NCBI GenBank assembly: GCA_963772645.1
Contig: CAVYYD010000010.1
Location: forward strand, 1 to 64,000
Length of the DNA: 64,000 nucleotides
Reading direction: 5' to 3'
Source: DASSQJ01 sp963772645
GTDB taxonomy: Bacteria > Actinomycetota > Actinomycetes > Actinomycetales > Dermatophilaceae
Part shown: piece after piece, positions 15,687 to 24,643 of the stretch
How positions within the stretch are numbered: position 1 is the stretch's first letter
Layout of the letters: each line of letters begins with the position of its first letter
Program-made: the position numbers and the translations under genes
Notes under the pieces: model-generated
The model's database searches: none
The model's input: the letters and a program-made list of their open reading frames with translations, nothing else
Told to the model about the DNA's origin: nothing

Positions 15687-17519
15687 TCAGGCCGTGTGGT
15701 GCACCTCCTGGAGCCGGTAGACCGGCGTGTCGAGCCCCTCGTGGCGCGCCTTGAGCTGGAGCGCGAGGAACTGGGAGTAGTGGCGCGACTGGTGGAGGTT
15801 GCCGCCGTGCATCCACAGGTTCTGGACGTTCGTCGGCTTCCACATGTTCCGCTCCTCGCCCTCCCACGGCCCGGGGTCCTTGGGGGTATCGGAGCCCAGG
15901 CCCCAGCACTTGCCGAGCCGGTCGGCCGTCTCCTGGTCGATCAGGTCCGCGACCCAGCCGTTCATCGAGGTGTACCCGGTGGCGAAGACGACGAGGTCGG
16001 CCGGCAGCTCGGTGCCGTCGTCGAGGACGACGGCGTCCTCGGTGAGCCGGACGACCTGGCCGTGGACCAGGGGGACGTCGCCGTTGGCCACCAGGTCCGC
16101 AGCGCCCACGTCGATGTAGTACCCCGACCCGCGGCGCAGGTACTTCATGAAGAGTCCCGACCCGTCCGACCCCCAGTCGAGCCAGAACCCGGCCCTCTCC
16201 AGACGGTCGTAGAAGTCCTTGTCGACCTCGGCCATCTTCTCGTAGGCGGGGATCTGGAACTCGTGGAGGATGCGGTACGGCAGCGACGCGAAGATGAGGT
16301 CGGCCTTCTCCGTGGTGACGCCCGCGGCCAGGGCGCGCTCGGAGTACAGGTCACCGAGCCCGTACTCCATGAGGCTGTCGCTCTTGACGATGTGGGTGGA
16401 GGAGCGCTGGACCATCGTGACGTCGACGTCGTTCTCCCACAGGGCGCCGCAGATGTCGAACGCGCTGTTGTTGCTGCCGATGACGACGGCCCGCTTGCCG
16501 CGGTAGGCCTCCGGCCCCGGGTGGAGCGAGGAGTGGTGCACATCGCCCCGGAAGCGGTCCAGGCCCTCCACCTCGGGCATCCTCGGCTTGCCCGACATCC
16601 CGGTGGCGAACACGACGTGGGTCGGTCGCAGGGTCAGCGGCTGCCCCTCCTTCTCGACCTCGACGGTCCACTCGCCGGCCTCGTCGTTCCAGGTCGCACG
16701 CTTCGCCTCGGTGCTCGACCAGTACGGCACCTCCATGACCTTGACGTAGGACTCCAGCCAGTCGCCGATCTTGTCCTTCGGCGCGAAGACCGGCCAGTTG
16801 TCCGGGAACTTCAGGTACGGCAGGTGGTCGTACCAGACCGGGTCGTGGAGGCAGAGCGACGCGTAGCGGCCCCGCCACTGGTCGCCGGGGCGTGGATGCC
16901 TGTCGATGACGAGGCTCGGCACGCCGAGCTGGCGCAGGCGCGACCCCAGCGCGATGCCGCCCTGGCCGCCGCCGATGACGAGCACGTAGGGATGGGTCGT
17001 CGAACCGAGGCTCTCGGCCTCCTGCTGGCGCCGCTCCTGCCACGTCGTCCGGTGCTTCGCCGAGCCGTGCTCGGCCCCTCGGTGCCGCCGGGAGCCGCGC
17101 GGCTCCTCGAAGCCCTTGAGCTCGTCGAGGGTCGTCAGCAGGGTCCAGGCGCGGTCCTGGCCGTCCTCCTCCCTGAGCCGGAGCAGCCCGGTGCCCCGGC
17201 CCACGGCGGTCTCGAACGTGAACCACGCCGTCACGACGCCGCCGTCCTCGGTCGCCGGCTCGCTGGTGGCGAAGGAGGACGCAGCCGTCCGGTCCAACGT
17301 CTCGGTCAGCAGGTCCCGCACCCCGTCGGGGTCCTCGACCGTCGTGATGTTCCACGAGAAGGAGACGAGGTCGCGCCAGAAGCTCTGCGCGGCGAACATC
17401 CCCACCGCGCGGTCGACGTCGCCGCTGGTCAGCGCCTCCTCGAAGGCCGAGAGCCAGGCGTCCGCACGGTCGGCGGCCGAGGCGGCGGTGGTCCCGGGGC
17501 GCTCGAGGGTGTCGGTCAT
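15687..17519 (-). CDS. NTF2-like/flavin monooxygenase fusion protein
   Basis: The 610-residue protein has an N-terminal NTF2/SnoaL-like domain (about 15 to 140). A flavin-containing monooxygenase follows (CzcO/YUCCA type), with the FAD motif VLVIGGGQGGIALG, an FMO-like FRGDVHHSSLH segment, the second nucleotide motif VVIGSNNSAFDICG, and FATGYTSM near the end. Such enzymes oxygenate soft nucleophiles or ketones with NAD(P)H and O2. It is divergent from a GAF-domain regulator, which probably activates it. The substrate is not deducible. ATG at 17519 gives MTDTLERPG. Confidence 0.88.
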   Translation of the reverse strand: MTDTLERPGTTAASAADRADAWLSAFEEALTSGDVDRAVGMFAAQSFWRDLVSFSWNITTVEDPDGVRDLLTETLDRTAASSFATSEPATEDGGVVTAWFTFETAVGRGTGLLRLREEDGQDRAWTLLTTLDELKGFEEPRGSRRHRGAEHGSAKHRTTWQERRQQEAESLGSTTHPYVLVIGGGQGGIALGSRLRQLGVPSLVIDRHPRPGDQWRGRYASLCLHDPVWYDHLPYLKFPDNWPVFAPKDKIGDWLESYVKVMEVPYWSSTEAKRATWNDEAGEWTVEVEKEGQPLTLRPTHVVFATGMSGKPRMPEVEGLDRFRGDVHHSSLHPGPEAYRGKRAVVIGSNNSAFDICGALWENDVDVTMVQRSSTHIVKSDSLMEYGLGDLYSERALAAGVTTEKADLIFASLPYRILHEFQIPAYEKMAEVDKDFYDRLERAGFWLDWGSDGSGLFMKYLRRGSGYYIDVGAADLVANGDVPLVHGQVVRLTEDAVVLDDGTELPADLVVFATGYTSMNGWVADLIDQETADRLGKCWGLGSDTPKDPGPWEGEERNMWKPTNVQNLWMHGGNLHQSRHYSQFLALQLKARHEGLDTPVYRLQEVHHTA

Positions 17520-17603
17520 GACGTGCTCCTTCGGTGACCGGCGGGTCCCCGTCGACCCGCGCAGGAGGTCAGCACACCCTCGGTGGCGCCCGGGCCGGAA
17601 GGG

Positions 17604-17618
17604 TTGCACGGCGTTGCA
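17604..17618. promoter_or_regulatory. TTGCA direct repeat in the divergent promoter region
   Basis: TTGCA at 17604 and at 17614, ten bases apart, form one helical-turn direct repeat between the monooxygenase and GAF-regulator genes. Each copy contains the self-complementary TGCA. It is a reasonable candidate for the regulator's site; the link is inference. Confidence 0.3.
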
Positions 17619-17731
17619 TCCGGTGTCCCCGGGCCCCGGTCGGGCGTCGCTCGCCGGGACGACGCGGGCGCCCCGCCGGGCTACCCTGACGCCATCGCCC
17701 CGGCAGCCGGCCGGGTCGGGAGGAGTCGACG

Positions 17732-18931
17732 ATGACGCCGATCCCGGGCAGCGCCGTGGAGCCGGGCACCGACCTGCGCCGGCACGCCCGTGCACTGCGC
17801 GAGGTGCACGACGCCGTGATGGGCGGCGCCGAGCCGCCCTCCCACCCCCGTCCGCTCGTGTCCCGGTCGTGGCGTCGCGTCATCGGCTTCGGGCTCGACC
17901 CGACCCACTCGAACGCCCGCGAGCCGCTGCCGCTCCCCGAGGTCGAGCGGCGCCGGCGCGAGTCACCGCTGCGGCTCGTCGTCGACGAGGTGCGCGGCGC
18001 CCTCACCAGCGTCGCCGACGCCTCCCACTTCATCGTCGTCGTCACCGACGCCGACGCCGTCATCCTCTGGCGCGAGGGGTCCGCCGCGGTGCTGCGGCAC
18101 GCCGACGCCCTCGGGTTCACCGAGGGCGCGACATGGACCGAGGACCGGGTCGGCACCAACGCGATCGGTACCGCGCTGGCCGAGCAGACGCCGGTGCAGC
18201 TGTTCTCCGCCGAGCACTTCGAGGAGGGCCAGCATCCCTGGTACTGCACGGCCTCGCCGGTCCACGACCCGCGCACCGGCGCGCTGCTCGGGGTCATCGA
18301 CGTCTCGGGGCCGGCTCTCACGCTGCACCCGGCGCTCGTCGCGCTCGTCGAGACCGCGACCCGCCTCGCCGAGGCCCGGCTATGGCGCCACCACGAGCAG
18401 GCGCTGCACCGGCTGCGGCGCTCGGCCGAGCCGGTCCTGGCGTCGACCAGCGGGCCGCTGCTCCTCGTCGACGACGACGGCTGGGTGGCGCACTACTCCG
18501 GGGTGCTCGTCCGCGACCGGATCGCGGCACCCCGGCCCGACCGCCCGCTCACCGTGCCCGGGCTCGGCCTCTGCGTCCCCGAGCGGCTCGGCGAGGGCTG
18601 GCTCGTCCGCCCGGGCGCGCGGGCCGTCGAGCTGACCGCCCGGCTGGTCCGGGCACAGGGCGAGGACGTCCTCGAGGTGGGCGGCGGCCACGACGGCGGG
18701 GGGTGGCGGGCGTCGCTGACACCGCGACACGCGGCCATCCTCCGGCTGCTCGCCGAGGCCGGCCCGGAGGGGACGAGTGCCGCACGGCTCAGCCGGCAGC
18801 TCTTCGGCGACGACGAGCACCAAGTGACGGTCCGCGCGGAGGTGAGCCGGCTGCGGCGGGTCGTCGGCGGCCTCGTCGCGACCAGTCCCTACCGGGTGGC
18901 CGACGGCATCCGGCTGGTCTGCGAGGCCTGA
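17732..18931 (+). CDS. GAF-domain transcriptional regulator without AAA+ domain
   Basis: A 399-residue protein. The N-terminal two-thirds resembles the sensor part of AcoR-type activators: VSRSWRRVIGFGLDP, a GAF domain with WTEDRVGTNAIGTAL, then YCTASPVHDP and GVIDVSGPA. In place of the sigma-54 AAA+ ATPase the last 90 residues look like a winged-helix domain (LTPRHAAILRLLAEAG to EVSRLRRVVGGL). So it likely works with ordinary sigma factors. It is divergent from the monooxygenase gene and probably controls it in response to substrate. Confidence 0.8.
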   Translation: MTPIPGSAVEPGTDLRRHARALREVHDAVMGGAEPPSHPRPLVSRSWRRVIGFGLDPTHSNAREPLPLPEVERRRRESPLRLVVDEVRGALTSVADASHFIVVVTDADAVILWREGSAAVLRHADALGFTEGATWTEDRVGTNAIGTALAEQTPVQLFSAEHFEEGQHPWYCTASPVHDPRTGALLGVIDVSGPALTLHPALVALVETATRLAEARLWRHHEQALHRLRRSAEPVLASTSGPLLLVDDDGWVAHYSGVLVRDRIAAPRPDRPLTVPGLGLCVPERLGEGWLVRPGARAVELTARLVRAQGEDVLEVGGGHDGGGWRASLTPRHAAILRLLAEAGPEGTSAARLSRQLFGDDEHQVTVRAEVSRLRRVVGGLVATSPYRVADGIRLVCEA

Positions 18932-19004
18932 CCGACCCCGTGCCGCCGGAGCACCGTCGCCGCGAGCGGTGAGCAGCACCACCCAGGGCCGGCGCGGGGG
19001 TCGG

Positions 19005-19502
19005 TCAGCGCCGCGAGCCCTCCGGACGGTAGGACGTCGCGAGCAGCCCGACCGCGGCTCCCACGCCGAGCACCGCGGCGGCCAGGGCCCACCGGGCCCC
19101 GGACAGGTCGAGCCCCAGCGCGTCGTCGAGCGACCACCGACCGGGACCGGCCGCCGCCACCCCCACGGCGACGACCGCCACGAGGAGCACGTACTCCCAG
19201 CCACCCTTGAAGACGAAGTAGCCCTTCCCGCGGTGGTCGGTGCGGGCGGCCACGACCATGAGCCCGACGAACGCCGCCGCGGCCGGTCCGGTGAGCAGGC
19301 CGAGGGTCATCAGCACCCCGGCCCCCATCTCCGTGGCCGCCGCGACCCGCGCGTGCACCCGGGCCGGCCGCAGCCCGAGGCCCTCGAACCACCGTGTCGT
19401 CCCCTCGAGGCCCCCGCCGCCGAACACCTTGTTCCAGCCGTGCAGGACAAGCATCGGTCCGAGGGCACAACGGACGATGAGCAGACCGAGGTCGACGTCC
19501 AC
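19005..19502 (-). CDS. DoxX family membrane protein
   Basis: A 165-residue protein with four membrane segments. It has the family features LGPMLVLHGWNKVFGGGG and the conserved GWEYVLL near the end. The GTG at 19502 is chosen because AGGAGGTGA sits six bases before it. DoxX/DoxD-like proteins are linked to redox homeostasis at the membrane, but no enzymatic role is settled. It is divergent from the enoyl-CoA hydratase gene. Confidence 0.85.
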   Translation of the reverse strand: MDVDLGLLIVRCALGPMLVLHGWNKVFGGGGLEGTTRWFEGLGLRPARVHARVAAATEMGAGVLMTLGLLTGPAAAAFVGLMVVAARTDHRGKGYFVFKGGWEYVLLVAVVAVGVAAAGPGRWSLDDALGLDLSGARWALAAAVLGVGAAVGLLATSYRPEGSRR

Positions 19503-19606
19503 GGCGTTCACCTCCTGGGGTGGCACCCGGTGCACGGGTGGGTGGGACAACGGGGCCCGATGCCACCACCGTAGGGCGAGGACGCCGCGCACGGCAGGAT
19601 GGCCGC

Positions 19607-20413
19607 ATGAGCGGAACTGCTGCCCTCCTCACCGAGCGCCACGGACACGTCGAGACGTGGACCCTCAACCGCCCGGAGCAGCGCAACCCGGTGTCCGACC
19701 CCGACGTCGTCGAGGCCATCGTCGCGGCCGTCGAGCGGGTCAACACCGACCAGGAGGTGCGGGCGGTCGTCCTCACCGGGGCCGGGCCGGCCTTCTCGGC
19801 CGGGGGCAACGTCAAGGACATGGCGGCGCGCCGTCCTCCGTTCGACGGCCCGCCGGCCGCGCTGCGCGACGGGTACCGGCACGGCATCCAGCGCATCCCT
19901 CGGGCGATGTACGGCTGCGACGTGCCGGTCGTCGCCGCGGTCAACGGCCCGGCCATCGGGGCCGGCTGCGACCTCGCCTGCATGTGCGACCTGCGCGTCG
20001 CCTCGACCGAGGCCGTCTTCGCCGAGAGCTTCGTGCGGCTCGGGCTCGTCCCCGGGGACGGCGGGGCGTGGCTGCTCCAGCGGGTGGTGGGCCCGGCCCG
20101 CGCCGCAGAGATGACGCTGACCGGTGACCCGGTCGACGCCGCGACCGCCCTCGGGTGGGGGCTCGTCTCCCGGGTCGTCGAGCCCGGCGACCTCCTCCCC
20201 ACGGCTCGGGGGCTTGCCGAGCGGATCGCCGCCAACCCGCCCCGGACGGTGCGCCTGGCCAAGAAGCTGCTCCGCGAGGCGGCCCACCAGAGCCTGGACT
20301 CCGTCCTCGAGCTCTCGGCGGCCTACCAGGCGATCAGCCAGCGCACCGCGGACCACGAGGAGGCCCTCGCCGGCCTGCTCGAGAAGCGGCCGACGACCTT
20401 CCGCGGGGAGTGA
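19607..20413 (+). CDS. Enoyl-CoA hydratase/isomerase family protein
   Basis: A 268-residue crotonase. It has the oxyanion-hole strand VVLTGAGPAFSAGGNVKDM and PAIGAGCDLACMCDLRVAS. Then comes SFVRLGLVPGDGGAWLL, where a Gly-Asp pair stands where hydratases often carry Glu. It could hydrate or isomerise enoyl-CoA esters. The ATG at 19607 avoids an Arg/Gly-rich leader. The gene overlaps the following acyl-CoA dehydrogenase by four bases (GTGA), so the two act in one beta-oxidation-like step pair. Confidence 0.85.
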   Translation: MSGTAALLTERHGHVETWTLNRPEQRNPVSDPDVVEAIVAAVERVNTDQEVRAVVLTGAGPAFSAGGNVKDMAARRPPFDGPPAALRDGYRHGIQRIPRAMYGCDVPVVAAVNGPAIGAGCDLACMCDLRVASTEAVFAESFVRLGLVPGDGGAWLLQRVVGPARAAEMTLTGDPVDAATALGWGLVSRVVEPGDLLPTARGLAERIAANPPRTVRLAKKLLREAAHQSLDSVLELSAAYQAISQRTADHEEALAGLLEKRPTTFRGE

Positions 20414-22353
20414 GCACGGTGCCGTCGCTGCTGCCGCCAACGGTCCTGGAGGGACCGGCACTGACGGCGCTGCGGTACGAGGTCCGCGACTTCGTCGCCG
20501 CCGAGCTGGCAGCGGGCCTGTGGTCGCCCGGGGTCGACACGTGGCTCACCGAGTGGGACCCCGCCTTCTCCCGACGCCTGGCGGAGCGCGGCTGGGTGGG
20601 CATGACGGTGCCGGCGGAGTACGGCGGCCGGGGCCGCGGCTTCCTCGAGCGCTTCGTCGTCACCGAGGAGCTGCTCGCGGCCGCCGCTCCCGTCGCCTTC
20701 CACTGGATCGCCGACCGCCAGGTCGCCCCGGCGCTGCTGCGGTTCGGCACCGAGGAGCAGAAGCGGCGCTGGCTGCCGCGGATCGCGGCCGGCGGGTGCG
20801 CGTTCGGCATCGGCATGTCCGAGCCGGACTCCGGATCCGACCTCGCCAGCGTGCGGACCCGGGCCGAGCGGGTCGACGGCGGGTGGCGGGTCACCGGCAC
20901 CAAGGTGTGGACCTCCGGCGCGCACGAGGCCGACGCGTTCATCGCCCTCGTGCGGACCGCGCCGGCCGACCCTCGGGACCGGCACGCCGGCCTCTCCCAG
21001 CTCGTCGTGGACCTTCGCGCCGACGGCGTGCAGATCTCCCCGATCCGCTCGATGACCGGACGCCACCACTTCAACGAGGTGCACCTCGACGGCGTCCTCG
21101 TCCCCGACGCCGACCTCCTCGGCGAGGTCGGCGCCGGGTGGCACCAGGTGACGAGCGAGCTGGCCTTCGAGCGCAGCGGGCCGGAGCGCTGGCTCTCGAC
21201 CTTCCCCCTCGTCCAGGCGTGGGCCGCGGGCGAGGGCGGTGCCGACCCGGCCCGGGTCGGGCTCGGCGCCACGGTGGCCCGGATGCGGGGCCTGCACCAC
21301 CTCTCGCTCGCCGTCGCCGGAGCCCTCCAGGACGGTGCCGCCGCCGACGTCCCGGCCGCGATGCTCAAGGTCCTCGGCACCGCGCTCGAGGGGGACCTCG
21401 CCCAGACGGCGCAGCTGGAGACCCGGCCGGAGCCCGGCAGCCCGTACGCCCGGTCGGTGTCCACGGCGCTGCTCCAGCGACCGGGCTTCACCCTCCGGGG
21501 CGGTACGTCCGAGGTGCTCCGCGGGGTGCTGGCCCGAGGGCTCGGGCTGCGCGGCGCACCACCGGCCCACGGTCCCCGACCGGGCCCTGCCCGCAGCGGG
21601 CCGGTCGACCCCGACCTCGTCGCCCTCGTCGACGAGGTGTTCGCCGACCATGCGGCGACCCTGCCCGCGGACGCCCCGGTGGACACCGAGGACCCCGGCC
21701 TCACCGCCCGGCTCGCCGAGCTGGGCCTCGACCGGCTGGCGGCCCCGGAGCCCGACGGCGGGGGCGCCACCTGGCACGAGGCGGCGGTCGTCCTGCGCGC
21801 GGCGGCCCGGCACGGGATCGCGGTTCCGACGATGCTGGCCGCTCTGGTCGACGGCGGCGACGACGAGGACGAACGGGGGCTGCGGGGTGCACTGGCGACC
21901 TGCGTCTCGGTGACCGGCGCCCTCGACGCGGCGGTCGACCTCACGGTGCGGCACGTCACCGAGCGCCACCAGTTCGGTCGCCCGGTGGCCGCCTTCCAGG
22001 CCGTCCAGCGGCTCGTCGCCGACGCGGCGTCCGAGGCGGCCCTCGCCCGCGCCGCGACCGACGCCGCGGTGGCCGAGGCGGTCGAGCACGGCTTCGCTCA
22101 TCCCGGGCTCGAGCTGTCGGTCGCGGTGGCCCGATCGGTGTGCGCGCGCGCCGGTTCAGCCGTCGTCCGGGCCACCCACCAGGCCCACGGCGCGATCGGC
22201 ACCACGGTCGAGCACCTCCTGCACCGGGTCACCGTGCCCGTCCTCACCTGGACGAGCGCGCCCGGCTGGGCGCCCGACGCGGAGGACGCCGTCGCCGCCG
22301 CCACCCGGGGCCACGGGGCGTGGCCCGTCGTCAGCGGGACGCCGCAGCCCTGA
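20410..22353 (+). CDS. Fused double acyl-CoA dehydrogenase
   Basis: A 647-residue protein. Residues 1 to about 385 are a complete acyl-CoA dehydrogenase: GMSEPDSGSDLASV binds FAD/substrate, TKVWTSGAHEADAF follows, and RGGTSEVLRGVLARGLGL ends the domain. Residues about 395 to 647 form a second, shortened unit. It has an N-terminal helical part and a C-terminal flavin-contact part (TERHQFGRPVAAFQAVQ), but apparently no middle beta-barrel. The second half may be structural, like the partner subunits of two-gene steroid side-chain dehydrogenases. Substrate unknown. GTG at 20410 overlaps the hydratase stop. Confidence 0.85.
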   Translation: MSTVPSLLPPTVLEGPALTALRYEVRDFVAAELAAGLWSPGVDTWLTEWDPAFSRRLAERGWVGMTVPAEYGGRGRGFLERFVVTEELLAAAAPVAFHWIADRQVAPALLRFGTEEQKRRWLPRIAAGGCAFGIGMSEPDSGSDLASVRTRAERVDGGWRVTGTKVWTSGAHEADAFIALVRTAPADPRDRHAGLSQLVVDLRADGVQISPIRSMTGRHHFNEVHLDGVLVPDADLLGEVGAGWHQVTSELAFERSGPERWLSTFPLVQAWAAGEGGADPARVGLGATVARMRGLHHLSLAVAGALQDGAAADVPAAMLKVLGTALEGDLAQTAQLETRPEPGSPYARSVSTALLQRPGFTLRGGTSEVLRGVLARGLGLRGAPPAHGPRPGPARSGPVDPDLVALVDEVFADHAATLPADAPVDTEDPGLTARLAELGLDRLAAPEPDGGGATWHEAAVVLRAAARHGIAVPTMLAALVDGGDDEDERGLRGALATCVSVTGALDAAVDLTVRHVTERHQFGRPVAAFQAVQRLVADAASEAALARAATDAAVAEAVEHGFAHPGLELSVAVARSVCARAGSAVVRATHQAHGAIGTTVEHLLHRVTVPVLTWTSAPGWAPDAEDAVAAATRGHGAWPVVSGTPQP

Positions 22354-22780
22354 CCCGGGCCGGGCCCTGACGCAGCCAGGTCCAGGCGAGGCCCGCCTCG
22401 GCCAGGCCGAGTCCGGCGACGACCGGCTGGAGGAAGAAGTACCGCTGGAGCAGCGCGAGCTGCACGCCGATCCACAGGAGCAGCCCGAGCCCGGCGAGGA
22501 TCCCGGCGACCGCGGCCCGCGGATGGTGCCGGAGGACCAGCCACGCGACGACGAGCTGGGGAGCGGCCACGGTGACGAGGAGGGCGACGCCGGGCCACGT
22601 CCAGGTGTCGACCGGCAGCCGCTGGAGCCACTCCCGCGGCATCCCGAGCCCGTCGACCACGAGGCCCACCCCGCCGTAGAGCGCGTTGGCGGCGACGGCG
22701 ACCAGGACGACGAGCAGCCCGTTCCCGGCCCACCCCCTCCGGGAACCGACCTCCCACTGGTGCACCGGCGCCGTCGTCAT
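22331..22780 (-). CDS. Hypothetical membrane protein, four segments
   Basis: A 149-residue protein with four hydrophobic segments (GLLVVLVAVAANALYGG, WPGVALLVTVAAPQLVVAWL, AGILAGLGLLLWIGVQ and a last shorter one). No family is named with confidence; it resembles small uncharacterised actinobacterial membrane proteins. ATG at 22780 has GAGGAGG upstream and is preferred over 22807. It converges with, and overlaps by 23 bases, the acyl-CoA dehydrogenase gene. Confidence 0.7.
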   Translation of the reverse strand: MTTAPVHQWEVGSRRGWAGNGLLVVLVAVAANALYGGVGLVVDGLGMPREWLQRLPVDTWTWPGVALLVTVAAPQLVVAWLVLRHHPRAAVAGILAGLGLLLWIGVQLALLQRYFFLQPVVAGLGLAEAGLAWTWLRQGPARVRAAASR

Positions 22781-22882
22781 GCCGACCTCCTCGGACACGC
22801 TCACCATTCCTGATCCTCCTCGTCCACGGGGCACGCGCCGGGGCGGTGTCGGGCACGCCACACCGTGCCCCCCGAGGCGTGC

Positions 22883-23869
22883 TCAGGCCGGGCCCCGCGC
22901 GGCGGCCGCGGCGGCCGCGGCGACCGCCGCGGACAGCCGCGCCGCGACCTCGGCCACCGCCTCCCGCAGCTCCGGGCCGCCCTCGACGGTGAACGCGAAC
23001 GGCAGCCGGGCCAGCCACTCGCCGGCGTACATCTGCGGGTTGCTCGTGCTCCCGACGAGGAGGGTCCGGCCGCCGTCGAGGGGTTCGAGCCGGCCCATCG
23101 GGGAGCCGACCCACGGGACGACCTGCTCGACCGGGGCCTCGAGCACCACCCGGGTCTGGTGCTCCCAGCCGAGGCCCAGGTGCTCCTCGAGGACGGCCGC
23201 AGGGTCGAGCCGGGGAGGCGGCTCGAAGCGCTCGTCGAGCTCGACGACCCGGCGGATCCGGTCGACGCGCAGGGTGCGCACCGCGTCGGCGCCGTGCGCG
23301 TGACACAGGAGGTACCAGTAGCCGCGCCGGACGACGACGGCCCACGGGTCGACGTCGGTGTCCCAGTCGTGGCCTGCGGCGCTGCGGTAGGTCAGCCGCA
23401 CCCGGCGCCGCTCGGCGGCGGCGGCGGCGAGGGTGCTCGTCGTCGCCGGCCGCGGCCGCCCCTCGGCCCAGTCGCCGCCGGAGGCCACCCGGCTGCGGAC
23501 CGCCGACGCCTCCCGCGCCACCCCCTCGGGCAGCGCCCGGAGGATCTTGCCCAGCGCGGTGCCGAGCGGGCCGTCGGCCGAGGGTGCCGACGGCCCCTCG
23601 AGGACCGCCATGACGAGCCCGAGCACCTCCTCGGACGTGAACGACAGCGGGGGCAGGCGCACCCCGCGGCCGAGCCGGTAGCCGCCGTACCGTCCGCGGG
23701 CCGACTCGACGGGGATGCCGGCCTCGCGCAGCGTCGCGACGTAGCGCCGGGCGGCCCGGTCCGAGACCCCGAGCCGCGCGCCGAGCCCGACCGCGGTGAT
23801 CCCGGGGCAGGACTGGATCACCTCCAGGGCGTGCAGCGCCCGCGCGACGGGTCCGGCATCCGCGTCCAC
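22883..23869 (-). CDS. WYL-domain helix-turn-helix regulator (YafY type)
   Basis: A 328-residue protein with an N-terminal helix-turn-helix (about 10 to 65; GVSDRAARRYVATLREAGIP) and RGRYGGYRLGRG. A WYL domain (about 140 to 225; RGYWYLLCHAHGADAVRT) and a WCX-like C-terminal part follow. WYL proteins sense nucleotide-like or other ligands and repress nearby genes. It is divergent from a small alpha/beta hydrolase by 59 bases and likely controls it. The C-terminus is an unusual run of alanines. Confidence 0.88.
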   Translation of the reverse strand: MDADAGPVARALHALEVIQSCPGITAVGLGARLGVSDRAARRYVATLREAGIPVESARGRYGGYRLGRGVRLPPLSFTSEEVLGLVMAVLEGPSAPSADGPLGTALGKILRALPEGVAREASAVRSRVASGGDWAEGRPRPATTSTLAAAAAERRRVRLTYRSAAGHDWDTDVDPWAVVVRRGYWYLLCHAHGADAVRTLRVDRIRRVVELDERFEPPPRLDPAAVLEEHLGLGWEHQTRVVLEAPVEQVVPWVGSPMGRLEPLDGGRTLLVGSTSNPQMYAGEWLARLPFAFTVEGGPELREAVAEVAARLSAAVAAAAAAAARGPA

Positions 23870-23928
23870 CCGCGCATCGTAGGCCGAGCCGGACGAGATC
23901 CGTCCGCCCCATCACCTAGCGTCGGGGG

Positions 23929-24609
23929 ATGGACATCCTCCTCTTCGCCGGCCTCTGGCTTCCCGCGTCCGTCTGGGACCCCGTCGTCCTCGAGCTCGAG
24001 GCGCTCGGGCACCGCGCCGTCGCGGTCCCGCTGCCCGGCGCCGACGACCGCTCGAGCACGGCGACGCTCGACGACCAGCTCGCGGCCGCGCTCGCCGCGG
24101 TCGACTCCGCCGAGCGGCCCCTCGTCGTCGGGCACTCCGCGGCGTCGGGGCTCGCCTGGCTCGTCGCGGACCGGCGACCCGACGCGGTCCGCGGGGTCGC
24201 GCTGGTCGGCGGCTTCCCCTGCCAGGACGGGACCGCCTACGCCGACATCTTCCCGCCCGAGGACGGCGTCGTGCCCTTCCCGGGCTGGGGACCGTTCGAG
24301 GGCCCCGATGCCGCCGACCTCGACGAACAGGCCAGGTCGTACCTCGCCGGCCTCGCCCGTCCCGTCCCCGAGGCGGTCACCCGCGCGGTCGTCCACCTCG
24401 AGGACGAGCGACGGTTCCGCGTCCCCGTCCTGCTCGTCTGCCCGGAGTACACCCCGGCCGAGGTCCGCGAGTGGGTCGCCGACGGTGAGCTGCCCGAGCT
24501 GGCCCGGGCCGAGGACGTGCGTGCCGTCGACCTCGACTCCGGGCACTGGCCGATGGTGACCCGGCCGGCCGAGCTCGCCCGGCTGCTGGCCGACGCCGGG
24601 GCGGCCTGA
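23929..24609 (+). CDS. Small alpha/beta hydrolase
   Basis: A 226-residue hydrolase. The nucleophile elbow is VVGHSAASG, preceded by an LFAGLWLPASVWD oxyanion strand; the late SGHWPMV supplies the His, and an Asp lies in an earlier strand. The family includes esterases and haloalkane-dehalogenase-like enzymes without assigned substrates. It is divergent from the WYL regulator, which suggests substrate-induced expression. Confidence 0.8.
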   Translation: MDILLFAGLWLPASVWDPVVLELEALGHRAVAVPLPGADDRSSTATLDDQLAAALAAVDSAERPLVVGHSAASGLAWLVADRRPDAVRGVALVGGFPCQDGTAYADIFPPEDGVVPFPGWGPFEGPDAADLDEQARSYLAGLARPVPEAVTRAVVHLEDERRFRVPVLLVCPEYTPAEVREWVADGELPELARAEDVRAVDLDSGHWPMVTRPAELARLLADAGAA

Positions 24610-24643
24610 GGCGACCTGCGCCGCTGCCGGCAGCCGGCCGCGC

